Shown in pieces: positions 21,202 through 28,354 of a stretch of 37,801 nucleotides of DNA. Under the pieces are notes generated by a model, which saw only the letters and a program-made list of their open reading frames with translations, made no database searches and had not been told where the DNA came from. The DNA is from an uncultured Massilia sp. (GTDB taxonomy: Bacteria; Pseudomonadota; Gammaproteobacteria; Burkholderiales; Burkholderiaceae_D): NCBI GenBank assembly GCA_913778765.1, contig CAJYXO010000258.1:1-37801 (forward strand), given 5' to 3'. How positions within the stretch are numbered: the first letter of the stretch is position 1; each line of letters opens with the position of its first letter. Position numbers and translations under genes: made by a program.

Positions 21202-23718
21202 TTAAGCGACCTGCAGCGCGCCGTGCTGGTCGGACGCGGCTTGCTGGCGCAGCAGCTCGGCAACCTTGTCGGCGCTGAGCGGACGGTGGAAGAAATAGCC
21301 CTGGGCGCAGTCGCAGCCCATGGCCGTCAGGTCGGCCAGCTGGGCGTCGGTTTCGACCGCTTCGGCGATCACCGACAGCTGCAGCCGGTGCGCCATGTGG
21401 ATGATCGATTCGGCCAGCGCGTAGGCGCGTCCGGCCGGGTCGCCCTGGCCGAGGCGGGTGACGAAGCTGCGGTCCATCTTGAGGATGTCGGCCGGCAGTT
21501 CGGTCAGGTAGCTGAGGCTCGAGTAGCCGGTGCCGAAATCGTCGATCGACACCTGGACCCCGGCCTGGCGCAGCGTCTGCAGTCCCTGGCGGTTCATTTC
21601 CATGTTGTCGATCAGGATGCCTTCGGTGATCTCGAGGTCGAGGCAGGACGGCGCGATGCCGGTCTCGCCGATGATTTCGAGGATGCGGCCGACCAGTTCC
21701 GGATGCTTGAGCTGGCGCGCCGACAGGTTGACCGCGGTCTTCAGCGGCGGCAGGCCGGCCTCGACCCAGGCGCTGTTCTGGGCGCAGGCGCTGCGCAGCA
21801 CCCATTCGCCGATCGGGACGATCAGGCCGGTCTCCTCGGCCAGCGTGATGAAGCGGCCCGGCTCGATGCGGCCGTATTGCGGATGGTTCCAGCGGATCAG
21901 CGCCTCGACGCCGACGATGCGGCGGGTCGCGATGTCGACCTGCGGCTGGTATTCCAGCAGCAGCTGGTTCTGGGCCAGCGCTTCGCGCAGGTGGTTCTTC
22001 AGGATCAGGCGTTCGCTTGGCGGCAGCGGCGCGTCCGACGAGAACACCTGCACGCTGTTCTCGCCCCACATCTTGGCCCGGGTCATCGCCGTATCCGCGC
22101 GCTTGAGCAGGGTGTCGATGTCGCAGCCCGGCGCCGGGAAGGTGGCGATGCCGACGCTCAGGCTGACGAAGGATTCGCGCTCGCCCGCGCGCAGCGGCAG
22201 GGCGAAGCGGTCGAGGATCTTTTCGGCCACCTGCTGGGCGTCGCCCGCCTGCGCCAGGTCTTCCAGGATCACGATGAATTCGTCGCCGCCCCAGCGCACC
22301 ACGGTGTCGGAATCGCGCAGGCAGTCGCGCACGTTGGCCGCGATCTGCGCGAGGATCGCGTCGCCGGCTTCGTAGCCGAGGGCTTCGTTGATGTCCTTGA
22401 ACTTGTTCACGTTCAGCAGCATCAGCCCGACCAGGCGTTCGTTGCGGATCGAGCGCGCCATCGCGTGGTTGAGGCGGTCGCGCAGCACGCGCCGGCCGAG
22501 CAGGCCGGTGAGCGGGTCGCACTGGCTGGTGTCGGTCAGTTCCAGCGGCAGGGCGGCCGGCGCGTCGTCCGTGTTCTCGCGCAGCAGTTCGACCGTCTGG
22601 CCGTAGTTGACGACGCGATTGCGGCCGCTCGACTTGGCGGTGTACAGCGCTTCGTCGGCGCGGGTGACGGTCTGGCCGATGGTTTCGCCGAAGCGGAACT
22701 GGGCCACGCCGATCGACACCGAGACCTTCAGGTCGCTGGAGACGTCGCGGAAGCTGAGGCGCTCGATGCCCATGCGGACGCGCTCGGCGAACTGCATGGC
22801 GTCTTCGAGCGTGGTTTCGGGCAGCATCAGCAGGAATTCCTCGCCGCCGTAGCGGCCGAAGGCATCGGTTTCGCGGATCTGCTTTTGCACCGTGACCGCG
22901 AAGCTGCGCAGGACCGCGTCGCCGGCGGCATGGCCGTAGGTATCGTTGATGCGCTTGAAAAAGTCGATGTCGAGCAGGCAGATGCAGAAGGACGGCGCGC
23001 CCTTCACGACCCGTTCGCGCTCCTGTTCGATCAGGCCGATCAGGTGGCGGCGGTTGTGGCTGCCGGTCAGTTCGTCGCGGATCGCCAGCTCGTTGATGAC
23101 GTTCAGCGCCTGCTCGAGCTTGATGAAGCCCTGGGTCTTGGTCAGCTCGAACAGCAGCACGAAGACGACGATGACGAGGTAGAGGCCGAGGTCGCACAGC
23201 AGGTACAGCAGGTCCATGTCCTTGACCGGATGGGGCGGCAGCGCCACGCCCATCAGCGGCAGGATGTAGATCGCGGCCACCGCGCCGCAGCTCATGGTCA
23301 GCCAGAACACGGCGGTGCCGACCCCGCCGAGGAACATGGCCACCACCGGCGCCGTGATCAGCCAGCCGGCGGTCGGCGCGTTGACGCCGCCCAGGTTGAA
23401 GGTCAGCCAGGTGAAATTGAAGAACACGGCGCACAGGAAGACCTCGCGCGCGATCGCGATGCTGCGCGTGGCGCGCAACAGGAAAGGCGAAACGAACATG
23501 AAGGCGCAGCAGGCCAGGATTTCCTGGGCGGCGACCGGGAAACCGAGCAGGTAGTAGGCCAACGAATAGAAGGGGCCGGACAGCGCGGCCAGGACGACGG
23601 CATTGACGACGTTCTGCGCCCGCGTGAGCTGGGCCGCATTCTGCTGGGCTTCAGCGGGAATGAACCAATGGATGGCCGTGATATAGCGGTTGATCCAGCG
23701 CGTGCCGAGATTCTTCAT
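21202..23718 (-). CDS. Membrane GGDEF-GGDEF-EAL c-di-GMP enzyme
   Basis: An 838-residue protein. Residues about 20-195 form a six-helix membrane sensor domain shared with the small protein at 15263-15859. A first GGDEF domain (about 210-375) has metal-binding LLDIDFFKRIND, an RETD inhibitory site at 282-285 and GGEEF at 291-295. A second (about 395-560) has RDSD at 468-471 and GGDEF at 477-481, but its metal-binding segment reads LLNVNKFKDIN, both Asp replaced by Asn. An EAL domain (about 570-830) has EALIRW (605-610), NLSARQ, LEITE, DDFGTGYSSLSYL, ILKMDRSF, EAVET and QGYFFHRP, i.e. the full phosphodiesterase set. So cyclase activity likely comes from domain one, with domain two perhaps a GTP-binding regulator. 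It is first in the operon with the lipid enzymes. Confidence 0.92.
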   Translation of the reverse strand: MKNLGTRWINRYITAIHWFIPAEAQQNAAQLTRAQNVVNAVVLAALSGPFYSLAYYLLGFPVAAQEILACCAFMFVSPFLLRATRSIAIAREVFLCAVFFNFTWLTFNLGGVNAPTAGWLITAPVVAMFLGGVGTAVFWLTMSCGAVAAIYILPLMGVALPPHPVKDMDLLYLLCDLGLYLVIVVFVLLFELTKTQGFIKLEQALNVINELAIRDELTGSHNRRHLIGLIEQERERVVKGAPSFCICLLDIDFFKRINDTYGHAAGDAVLRSFAVTVQKQIRETDAFGRYGGEEFLLMLPETTLEDAMQFAERVRMGIERLSFRDVSSDLKVSVSIGVAQFRFGETIGQTVTRADEALYTAKSSGRNRVVNYGQTVELLRENTDDAPAALPLELTDTSQCDPLTGLLGRRVLRDRLNHAMARSIRNERLVGLMLLNVNKFKDINEALGYEAGDAILAQIAANVRDCLRDSDTVVRWGGDEFIVILEDLAQAGDAQQVAEKILDRFALPLRAGERESFVSLSVGIATFPAPGCDIDTLLKRADTAMTRAKMWGENSVQVFSSDAPLPPSERLILKNHLREALAQNQLLLEYQPQVDIATRRIVGVEALIRWNHPQYGRIEPGRFITLAEETGLIVPIGEWVLRSACAQNSAWVEAGLPPLKTAVNLSARQLKHPELVGRILEIIGETGIAPSCLDLEITEGILIDNMEMNRQGLQTLRQAGVQVSIDDFGTGYSSLSYLTELPADILKMDRSFVTRLGQGDPAGRAYALAESIIHMAHRLQLSVIAEAVETDAQLADLTAMGCDCAQGYFFHRPLSADKVAELLRQQAASDQHGALQVA

Positions 23719-23734
23719 GTTATCTGATGGTTTA

Positions 23735-23753
23735 TTGCTTATTCTTGCTTATT
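23735..23753 (-). promoter_or_regulatory. Tandem 9-bp direct repeat just before the GGDEF-EAL operon
   Basis: TTGCTTATT occurs at 23735-23743 and again at 23745-23753 (AATAAGCAA on the coding strand), i.e. with a 10-bp period, so both copies face the same side of the helix. It ends 17 bp upstream of the start codon, inside an AT-rich 226-bp intergenic region that must hold the operon promoter. A regulator binding site is a reasonable guess. No clear -35/-10 pair could be chosen by eye. Confidence 0.35.
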
Positions 23754-23944
23754 TGCGAACCAGATCCAGCAGCCAATGTTGTCGACAGAGCACGTCGAGC
23801 GTGATCACCATGACAATTTTTTGTTGTCTCGTGGAAATTTTGAAGGATACCAGCGGGATGGGAAACTAGATATGCCTTTCGCTGATAAAGCCCGATCGCC
23901 GTGCTGTAATTACCACAGCCATCGAAAAGCGAAGGAAAAGATAT

Positions 23945-23972
23945 AAAAAACGCCAGCCTTGGGGGCTGGCGT
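23945..23972 (-). terminator. Rho-independent terminator after the host-attachment-family gene
   Basis: Read on the minus strand, ACGCCAGCC and GGCTGGCGT form a perfect 9-bp stem with a 5-base loop, followed directly by a run of T (the A-run at 23945-23950). It lies about 22 bp after the stop of the gene at 23995-24516 and should separate it from the GGDEF-EAL operon further along the same strand. Confidence 0.9.
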
Positions 23973-23994
23973 CTGGCGGGAAAACCGCGGCGGC

Positions 23995-24516
23995 TTACTG
24001 GAGCCGGTTCGCGCGCTGGGCCTGCATCTGCTCGCGGATCTGTTCGCGCAGCTGCTGCGCGTTCGAGTGGGTATAGTCCTTGTTGACCTCGAGCTTGATC
24101 AGCGGCTTGATGTGCGAATCGAGATAATTGCGCAGGGCGCCGAGGAATTGCGGCGAGGCCGAAATCACCAGTTGCTGGAAACGGCCCTCCTGGTGGGCAT
24201 CCATCAGGTATTTCGAGATTTCCTTGGCAAACTGCTCGGCTTCGTGTTCCTGCGGCGTCTGGGCCGGCTGGTAAGACTTGTTCGGCGCGCCGGCCTTGGC
24301 GTTGTGGGCGAAGCCCGCCGCCTCGTTGCCGCCGATGCCATGGCGGCTGCTGCCGGCGGCCGTGCGCCCGACTTCGTCGGTATTGATGTCCACGTCACGC
24401 AGGCGCGCCGCGGTACTGACCATGTCCTCGATTTCTTCCAGCGGTTCCGATGGATCGGCTTCCGAAAAAATCCTCGCCCGGCCCGCGTTGGCCGACACAA
24501 TCCAGGTCGTCTGCAT
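23995..24516 (-). CDS. Host-attachment-family protein (archaeal/eukaryal release-factor-like fold)
   Basis: A 173-residue protein starting at the ATG at 24516, with AGGGGG a few bases upstream. The opening TTWIVSANAGRARIFSE, the middle Gln/Glu-rich FAKEISKYLMDAHQEGRFQQLVISASPQFLGALR and the following LDSHIKPLIKLEVNKDYTHSNAQQLREQI match the Host_attach family (once described as required for attachment to host cells in plant-associated bacteria). The fold is related to ribosome-associated release-factor-like domains; the real function is unsettled. It is monocistronic with its own terminator and is divergent from the DUF2945 gene. Confidence 0.85.
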   Translation of the reverse strand: MQTTWIVSANAGRARIFSEADPSEPLEEIEDMVSTAARLRDVDINTDEVGRTAAGSSRHGIGGNEAAGFAHNAKAGAPNKSYQPAQTPQEHEAEQFAKEISKYLMDAHQEGRFQQLVISASPQFLGALRNYLDSHIKPLIKLEVNKDYTHSNAQQLREQIREQMQAQRANRLQ

Positions 24517-24715
24517 ATTACCCCCTGTGAGTCTATGAAGCATGAAGGATGGACCGGCGATTGCACGCGGGGAATACCCGACTTGCACGCCGATCATGGC
24601 TTGGATTCAGTATAGCCAAGGTCGCAAATGGCTGGCGTCACGTATCCGGATGGTAAGGTGCGCAGCCGGCGCGGGCCGCCATGGTCAAATGCCTGTCCAG
24701 GACAAAGGAGGCAAC
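24517..24715. other. Divergent intergenic region
   Basis: A 199-bp spacer that must hold promoters for the host-attachment-family gene (minus) and the DUF2945 gene (plus). A small inverted repeat CTTGG/CCAAG (24600-24604 and 24616-24620) surrounds ATTCAGTATAG. I see no confident -35/-10 pair. Confidence 0.4.
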
Positions 24716-24925
24716 ATGACCCAGACGTTCAAGGCGGGCGACAAGGTGGAATGGCATGCATCGCAGGGCGCGGTGCGCGGCACGGTCAAGAAGAAGCTGA
24801 CCTCGCCGACGGACGTCAAGGGCCACCACGTGGCCGCGTCCGCAGAGAATCCGGAATACCTGGTCGTCAGCGACGAGACCGGGGCCGAAGCGGCGCACAA
24901 GCCTTCGGCGCTCAAGAAAGTGTAA
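24716..24925 (+). CDS. DUF2945 small protein (hypervirulence-associated Tudor-like domain)
   Basis: A 69-residue protein from the ATG at 24716, preceded by a strong AAAGGAGG (24704-24711). The sequence TFKAGDKVEWHASQGAVRGTVKKKLTSPTDVKGHHVAAS followed by PEYLVVSDETG and AAHKPSALKKV is the standard DUF2945 pattern, a single small beta-barrel. Members are common in Proteobacteria, are often linked to stress genes, and have no settled role. A short GC hairpin (24929-24942) follows the stop but lacks a T-run. Confidence 0.88.
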   Translation: MTQTFKAGDKVEWHASQGAVRGTVKKKLTSPTDVKGHHVAASAENPEYLVVSDETGAEAAHKPSALKKV

Positions 24926-25039
24926 TCCGCCGCCTTCGCGGCATCCTTCCTTTCCACCCGCAGTGCATGCGCGCCGCGGGTCGGCCAGATTCGTGTTTAC
25001 GAAAACACGGCTAAACTGCGGCGCGTTTTGCAAATTCTG

Positions 25040-25069
25040 TTGAGCCCGTATTCACAAGCTTTGTATAAC
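25040..25069 (+). promoter_or_regulatory. Candidate sigma-70 promoter of the mannoside locus
   Basis: TTGAGC (25040-25045) and TATAAC (25064-25069) are 18 bp apart, each 4-5 of 6 to consensus, in a locally AT-rich stretch. They lie about 115 bp before the receptor start, leaving a leader of roughly 110 bases with no gene in it. Picked by eye. Confidence 0.45.
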
Positions 25070-25187
25070 TCCACTAGGGCAAATGCAACGCCCGACGGTG
25101 CAGGGACGCTGGTACCCCCGTTTAGTAAATGTTCTCGATCCAGCCATTAAAAGAAGCCCATCCATAGGGGCAACAAGGAGACTTCAC

Positions 25188-28100
25188 ATGATGTTCAGGA
25201 ACGTTCTTGCTTCGGGACGGGGCGTGCGCCTGTGCGCGACCCCGATGGCCACGGCGGTAGCCCTGGCGATGCTGAGCATGGCCGGCGCGCATGCCCAGAC
25301 CACCGGCGCCGAGCCGGTGGCCGATCCACAGGCCGGCGCGGCCCCAGCCAAGCAGGTGGTCGTCACCGGCTACCGCTATTCGATCGAGAAGAGCCTCGAC
25401 CAGAAGCGCAACGCCAACGCCATCGTCGACGTGGTCACCGCCGAAGACATCGGCAAATTCCCCGACAAGAACGTGGCCGACGCGCTGCAGCGCGTGCCGG
25501 GCGTGATCATCGACCGCAGCGGCGGCGAAGGCAAGAACGTCAGCGTGCGCGGCCTGTCGTCGGAACTGACCCTGACCCAGCTGAACGGCAACTACGTCGC
25601 CACCGCCGAATCGAACGGCGATCCTTCGCGTTCCTTCAACTACATGCTGATGCCCTCGAACATGCTGTCCAGCGCGGAGCTGTTCAAGACGCCGGAAGCG
25701 CGCATCGACGAAGGCGGCATCGGCGGCACCGTGATCCTGCACACGCGCCGTCCGCTGGACGTGAAGTCGAACTCCGGCTTCGTCAACGCCGAAGGCACCT
25801 GGGCCGACACGACCAAGAAGGGCGACGGCCAGTTCTCCGGCCAGTATGCCTGGCATGACGACAGCAACCGCTTCGGCGTGCTGGTCGGCTATACCCAGCA
25901 GAAGCGCACCACCCGCACCATGGGCACCAGCACCGAGAACTGGAGCTGGTACGGCGACGACTACGACGCGCACCCGGCCACCGACGTCAACGGCAAGCCT
26001 TCCGACATGACCAGCTACTGGTGGGGCGAATCCGGCTTCTATGACCAGAGCGGCAAGTACTACACGAACTTCATGATGCCGACCTCGGTCAACTTCAACG
26101 TGAAGGAGGAGCAGCGCGAGCGCAAGGGCGGCCAGTTGACCCTGCAGTTCAAGCCGGTGCGCAACCTGAACCTGACCGCCAACTACTTCCGCTTCGACCT
26201 GTCGCAGAACTCGCAGACCAACACGCTGAAGATCCCGGAGTGGAACCTGGCGCGCTATGCCGGCGACGGCAACTGGCCGGGCGGCCGCATGCTCGACGGC
26301 CTGACGTTCGACCCGAGCGGCACGATCGTCACCGGCGCCAACTACAGCGCGCATCCGGGCAAGACCTATTACTGCAGCGAAGCGCAGGCCGCCGCCGCCG
26401 GCCAGAAGCCGGGCGGCTGGGGACCGGACGACTGCACGATCCCGACCCCGCAGATCACCGGCAGCTACAACCGCGAAAAAGCCCGTTCGCAGACCTTCGA
26501 CATCGGCGCCGAATGGCGCGGCCAGTCGCTGGACGCCGACTTCAAGGCCGGCCGCACCTGGGCCAGCGGCGGTCCGTCGCTGCAGTTCACCATGCCGATC
26601 AAGCCGCGCGTGCAGAACGCCGACGGCAGCTGGACCCTCGGTAACTATGCCTCCAGCTGGAACCTGAGCGGCACCCCGACCATGAACTTCTCGCCGGAGC
26701 TGATGGCCAACCTGGGCAAGGGCATCGGCGAGATCGACCTCGGTTCGACCTCGTCGTCCTGGACCCGCAACAACACCAAGCAGAACTACGCCCAGGGCGA
26801 CTTCACCTGGCACAACGACGGCAGCCAGTGGCTCGACTCGCTGCAGTTCGGCGCCAAGTACCGCGACGGCGGCACCCACCGCAACACCGGCAACAATTAC
26901 TGGGTCTGCCAGGGCAAGGATCCGTCCAACTACGACAACCGCTACCAGGCCGGCTGCGACCCGACCGCCAGCAAGTTCCAGCCGTCCTTCCTGTACGGGC
27001 AGTCGCTGGACAACATCGCCGGCGGCATCCAGGCCAGCGCCTTCCCGGCGATCGACTACGCGACCTACGTCAATTACCTGAACAAGACCTACGGCCAGAT
27101 GCAGACCCGTAACGAAGACAACTTCGTGTACAACGTCGGCGAGAAGATCACCTCGGCTTACCTGCAGGCCAACATCAAGACCGACCGCCTGCGCGGCAAC
27201 TTCGGCGTGCGCCTGGTGCGCACCAGGCAGCATGCCGATTCGACCGACCAGGTCGAGAACTACAACGACTACTTCTACAACGTCAACGGCGCCCCGGCGC
27301 CCTGCCTGGCGGGCGGCGCGCCGGCGGCCGGCGCGCCGAGCGGTTCGGGCTGCGTCAGCGGCTTCACGACCCTGCCGGACAGCATCGCACGTACCCAGAC
27401 CTTCGTCGTCAGCTCGCTCGACCGCACCTACAACGACGTGCTGCCGAGCCTGAACCTGGCCTACGACCTGACCGACAACCTGCTGCTGCGCGCCGCCGCA
27501 TCGAAGGTGATCTCGCGTCCGAGCTACAGCGACATCGCCTCGCCGGGCGGCCTGCAGAACTTCAGCCAGGAATACGTCAACGACCGGCGCCTGATCGGCG
27601 GCGGCGGCAATCCGGGCTGGTTCGGGTCGGGCAGTAACAAGAACCTGGAGCCGTACAAGGCGACGCAGTTCGACCTCGGCCTGGAGTGGTACTTCAAGCG
27701 CGGCTCGGTGGCCGGCATCGACCTGTTCCGCAAGAACGTCAGCAACTTCTCGGTGCCGGTGGTGATGGACGTGGCGATGAGCGTCGGTGGCCAGACCGTG
27801 ACGGTGCAGAACTACGCGACCAGCGCCGGCGGCCGCAACGGCGTGTCGCAGGGCGCCGAGCTGTATTTCCAGCACACGCTGTCGAGCGGCATCGGCTTCC
27901 AGTTCAACTACACCTACAACAAGACCAACCAGGCCGCCATCACGCTGGAGGACGGCACCGACATCGGCTCCTCGCCGCTGGTCGGCAGCGCCCGCAACCA
28001 GGCCAACCTGACGGTGTTCTACGAAACCGACAAGCTGCTGCTGCGCGCTTCGTACAACCGCCGCGGCGAAGTGGTGGACGGGCTGGAGAACGGCCTGAAC

Positions 28101-28298
28101 GTGTATGAGGACCCGTACAGCCAGATCGACCTGAACGCGGCCTGGAACATCACGAAGGAGCTGAGCCTGACCGCGTCGGTGCTGAACCTGACCCGCCAGG
28201 AGACCCGTGCGCACCTGGGCAACGACACCAGGAACCGCTTCTATTCGAACGGTTACGCGGGCCGCATCGCCTACGTTGGCCTGAACTACAAGTTCTGA
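25188..28298 (+). CDS. TonB-dependent receptor, Xanthomonas/Caulobacter type, for mannosides
   Basis: A 1036-residue outer-membrane receptor. The ATG at 25188 has AAGGAG (25175-25180) at 7-base spacing; the frame is open earlier without such a site. A signal peptide (MATAVALAMLSMAGAHAQ) is followed by KQVVVTGYRYSIEKSLDQKRNA, the plug motifs DVVTAEDIGKFPDKNVADALQRVPGV and NVSVRGLSSELTLTQLNG, a long barrel, and a C-terminus AYVGLNYKF ending in Phe. It resembles the receptor at 4392-7031 in layout but is about 160 residues longer. Placement at the head of a locus with beta- and alpha-mannosidases suggests import of manno-oligosaccharides or high-mannose glycans (inference). A hairpin terminator follows the gene. 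Confidence 0.93.
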   Translation: MMFRNVLASGRGVRLCATPMATAVALAMLSMAGAHAQTTGAEPVADPQAGAAPAKQVVVTGYRYSIEKSLDQKRNANAIVDVVTAEDIGKFPDKNVADALQRVPGVIIDRSGGEGKNVSVRGLSSELTLTQLNGNYVATAESNGDPSRSFNYMLMPSNMLSSAELFKTPEARIDEGGIGGTVILHTRRPLDVKSNSGFVNAEGTWADTTKKGDGQFSGQYAWHDDSNRFGVLVGYTQQKRTTRTMGTSTENWSWYGDDYDAHPATDVNGKPSDMTSYWWGESGFYDQSGKYYTNFMMPTSVNFNVKEEQRERKGGQLTLQFKPVRNLNLTANYFRFDLSQNSQTNTLKIPEWNLARYAGDGNWPGGRMLDGLTFDPSGTIVTGANYSAHPGKTYYCSEAQAAAAGQKPGGWGPDDCTIPTPQITGSYNREKARSQTFDIGAEWRGQSLDADFKAGRTWASGGPSLQFTMPIKPRVQNADGSWTLGNYASSWNLSGTPTMNFSPELMANLGKGIGEIDLGSTSSSWTRNNTKQNYAQGDFTWHNDGSQWLDSLQFGAKYRDGGTHRNTGNNYWVCQGKDPSNYDNRYQAGCDPTASKFQPSFLYGQSLDNIAGGIQASAFPAIDYATYVNYLNKTYGQMQTRNEDNFVYNVGEKITSAYLQANIKTDRLRGNFGVRLVRTRQHADSTDQVENYNDYFYNVNGAPAPCLAGGAPAAGAPSGSGCVSGFTTLPDSIARTQTFVVSSLDRTYNDVLPSLNLAYDLTDNLLLRAAASKVISRPSYSDIASPGGLQNFSQEYVNDRRLIGGGGNPGWFGSGSNKNLEPYKATQFDLGLEWYFKRGSVAGIDLFRKNVSNFSVPVVMDVAMSVGGQTVTVQNYATSAGGRNGVSQGAELYFQHTLSSGIGFQFNYTYNKTNQAAITLEDGTDIGSSPLVGSARNQANLTVFYETDKLLLRASYNRRGEVVDGLENGLNVYEDPYSQIDLNAAWNITKELSLTASVLNLTRQETRAHLGNDTRNRFYSNGYAGRIAYVGLNYKF

Positions 28299-28312
28299 GT
28301 TTGCCCCTTGCT

Positions 28313-28345
28313 CCCCGGCTGCCGGCGCCGGGGGGATCTTTTTTT
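28313..28345 (+). terminator. Hairpin with T-run between the receptor and halogenase genes
   Basis: CCCCGGC (28313-28319) and GCCGGGG (28327-28333) form a 7-bp GC stem with a 7-base loop, followed after four bases by eight T (28338-28345). It lies 15 bp after the receptor stop and 10 bp before the halogenase start. As the downstream genes run in the same direction without another obvious promoter, it probably works as a partial terminator, giving more receptor than enzyme mRNA (inference). Confidence 0.7.
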
Positions 28346-28354
28346 GAGGCTGCA

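Noticed and set aside
23812..23828. GACAA/TTGTC inverted repeat with T-rich loop as a terminator or operator
   Set aside because: Arms of only 5 bp in an AT-rich region; chance occurrence is likely.
24929..24942. GCCGC/GCGGC hairpin after the DUF2945 gene as terminator
   Set aside because: Only a 5-bp stem and no T-run follows, so a Rho-independent terminator cannot be supported.
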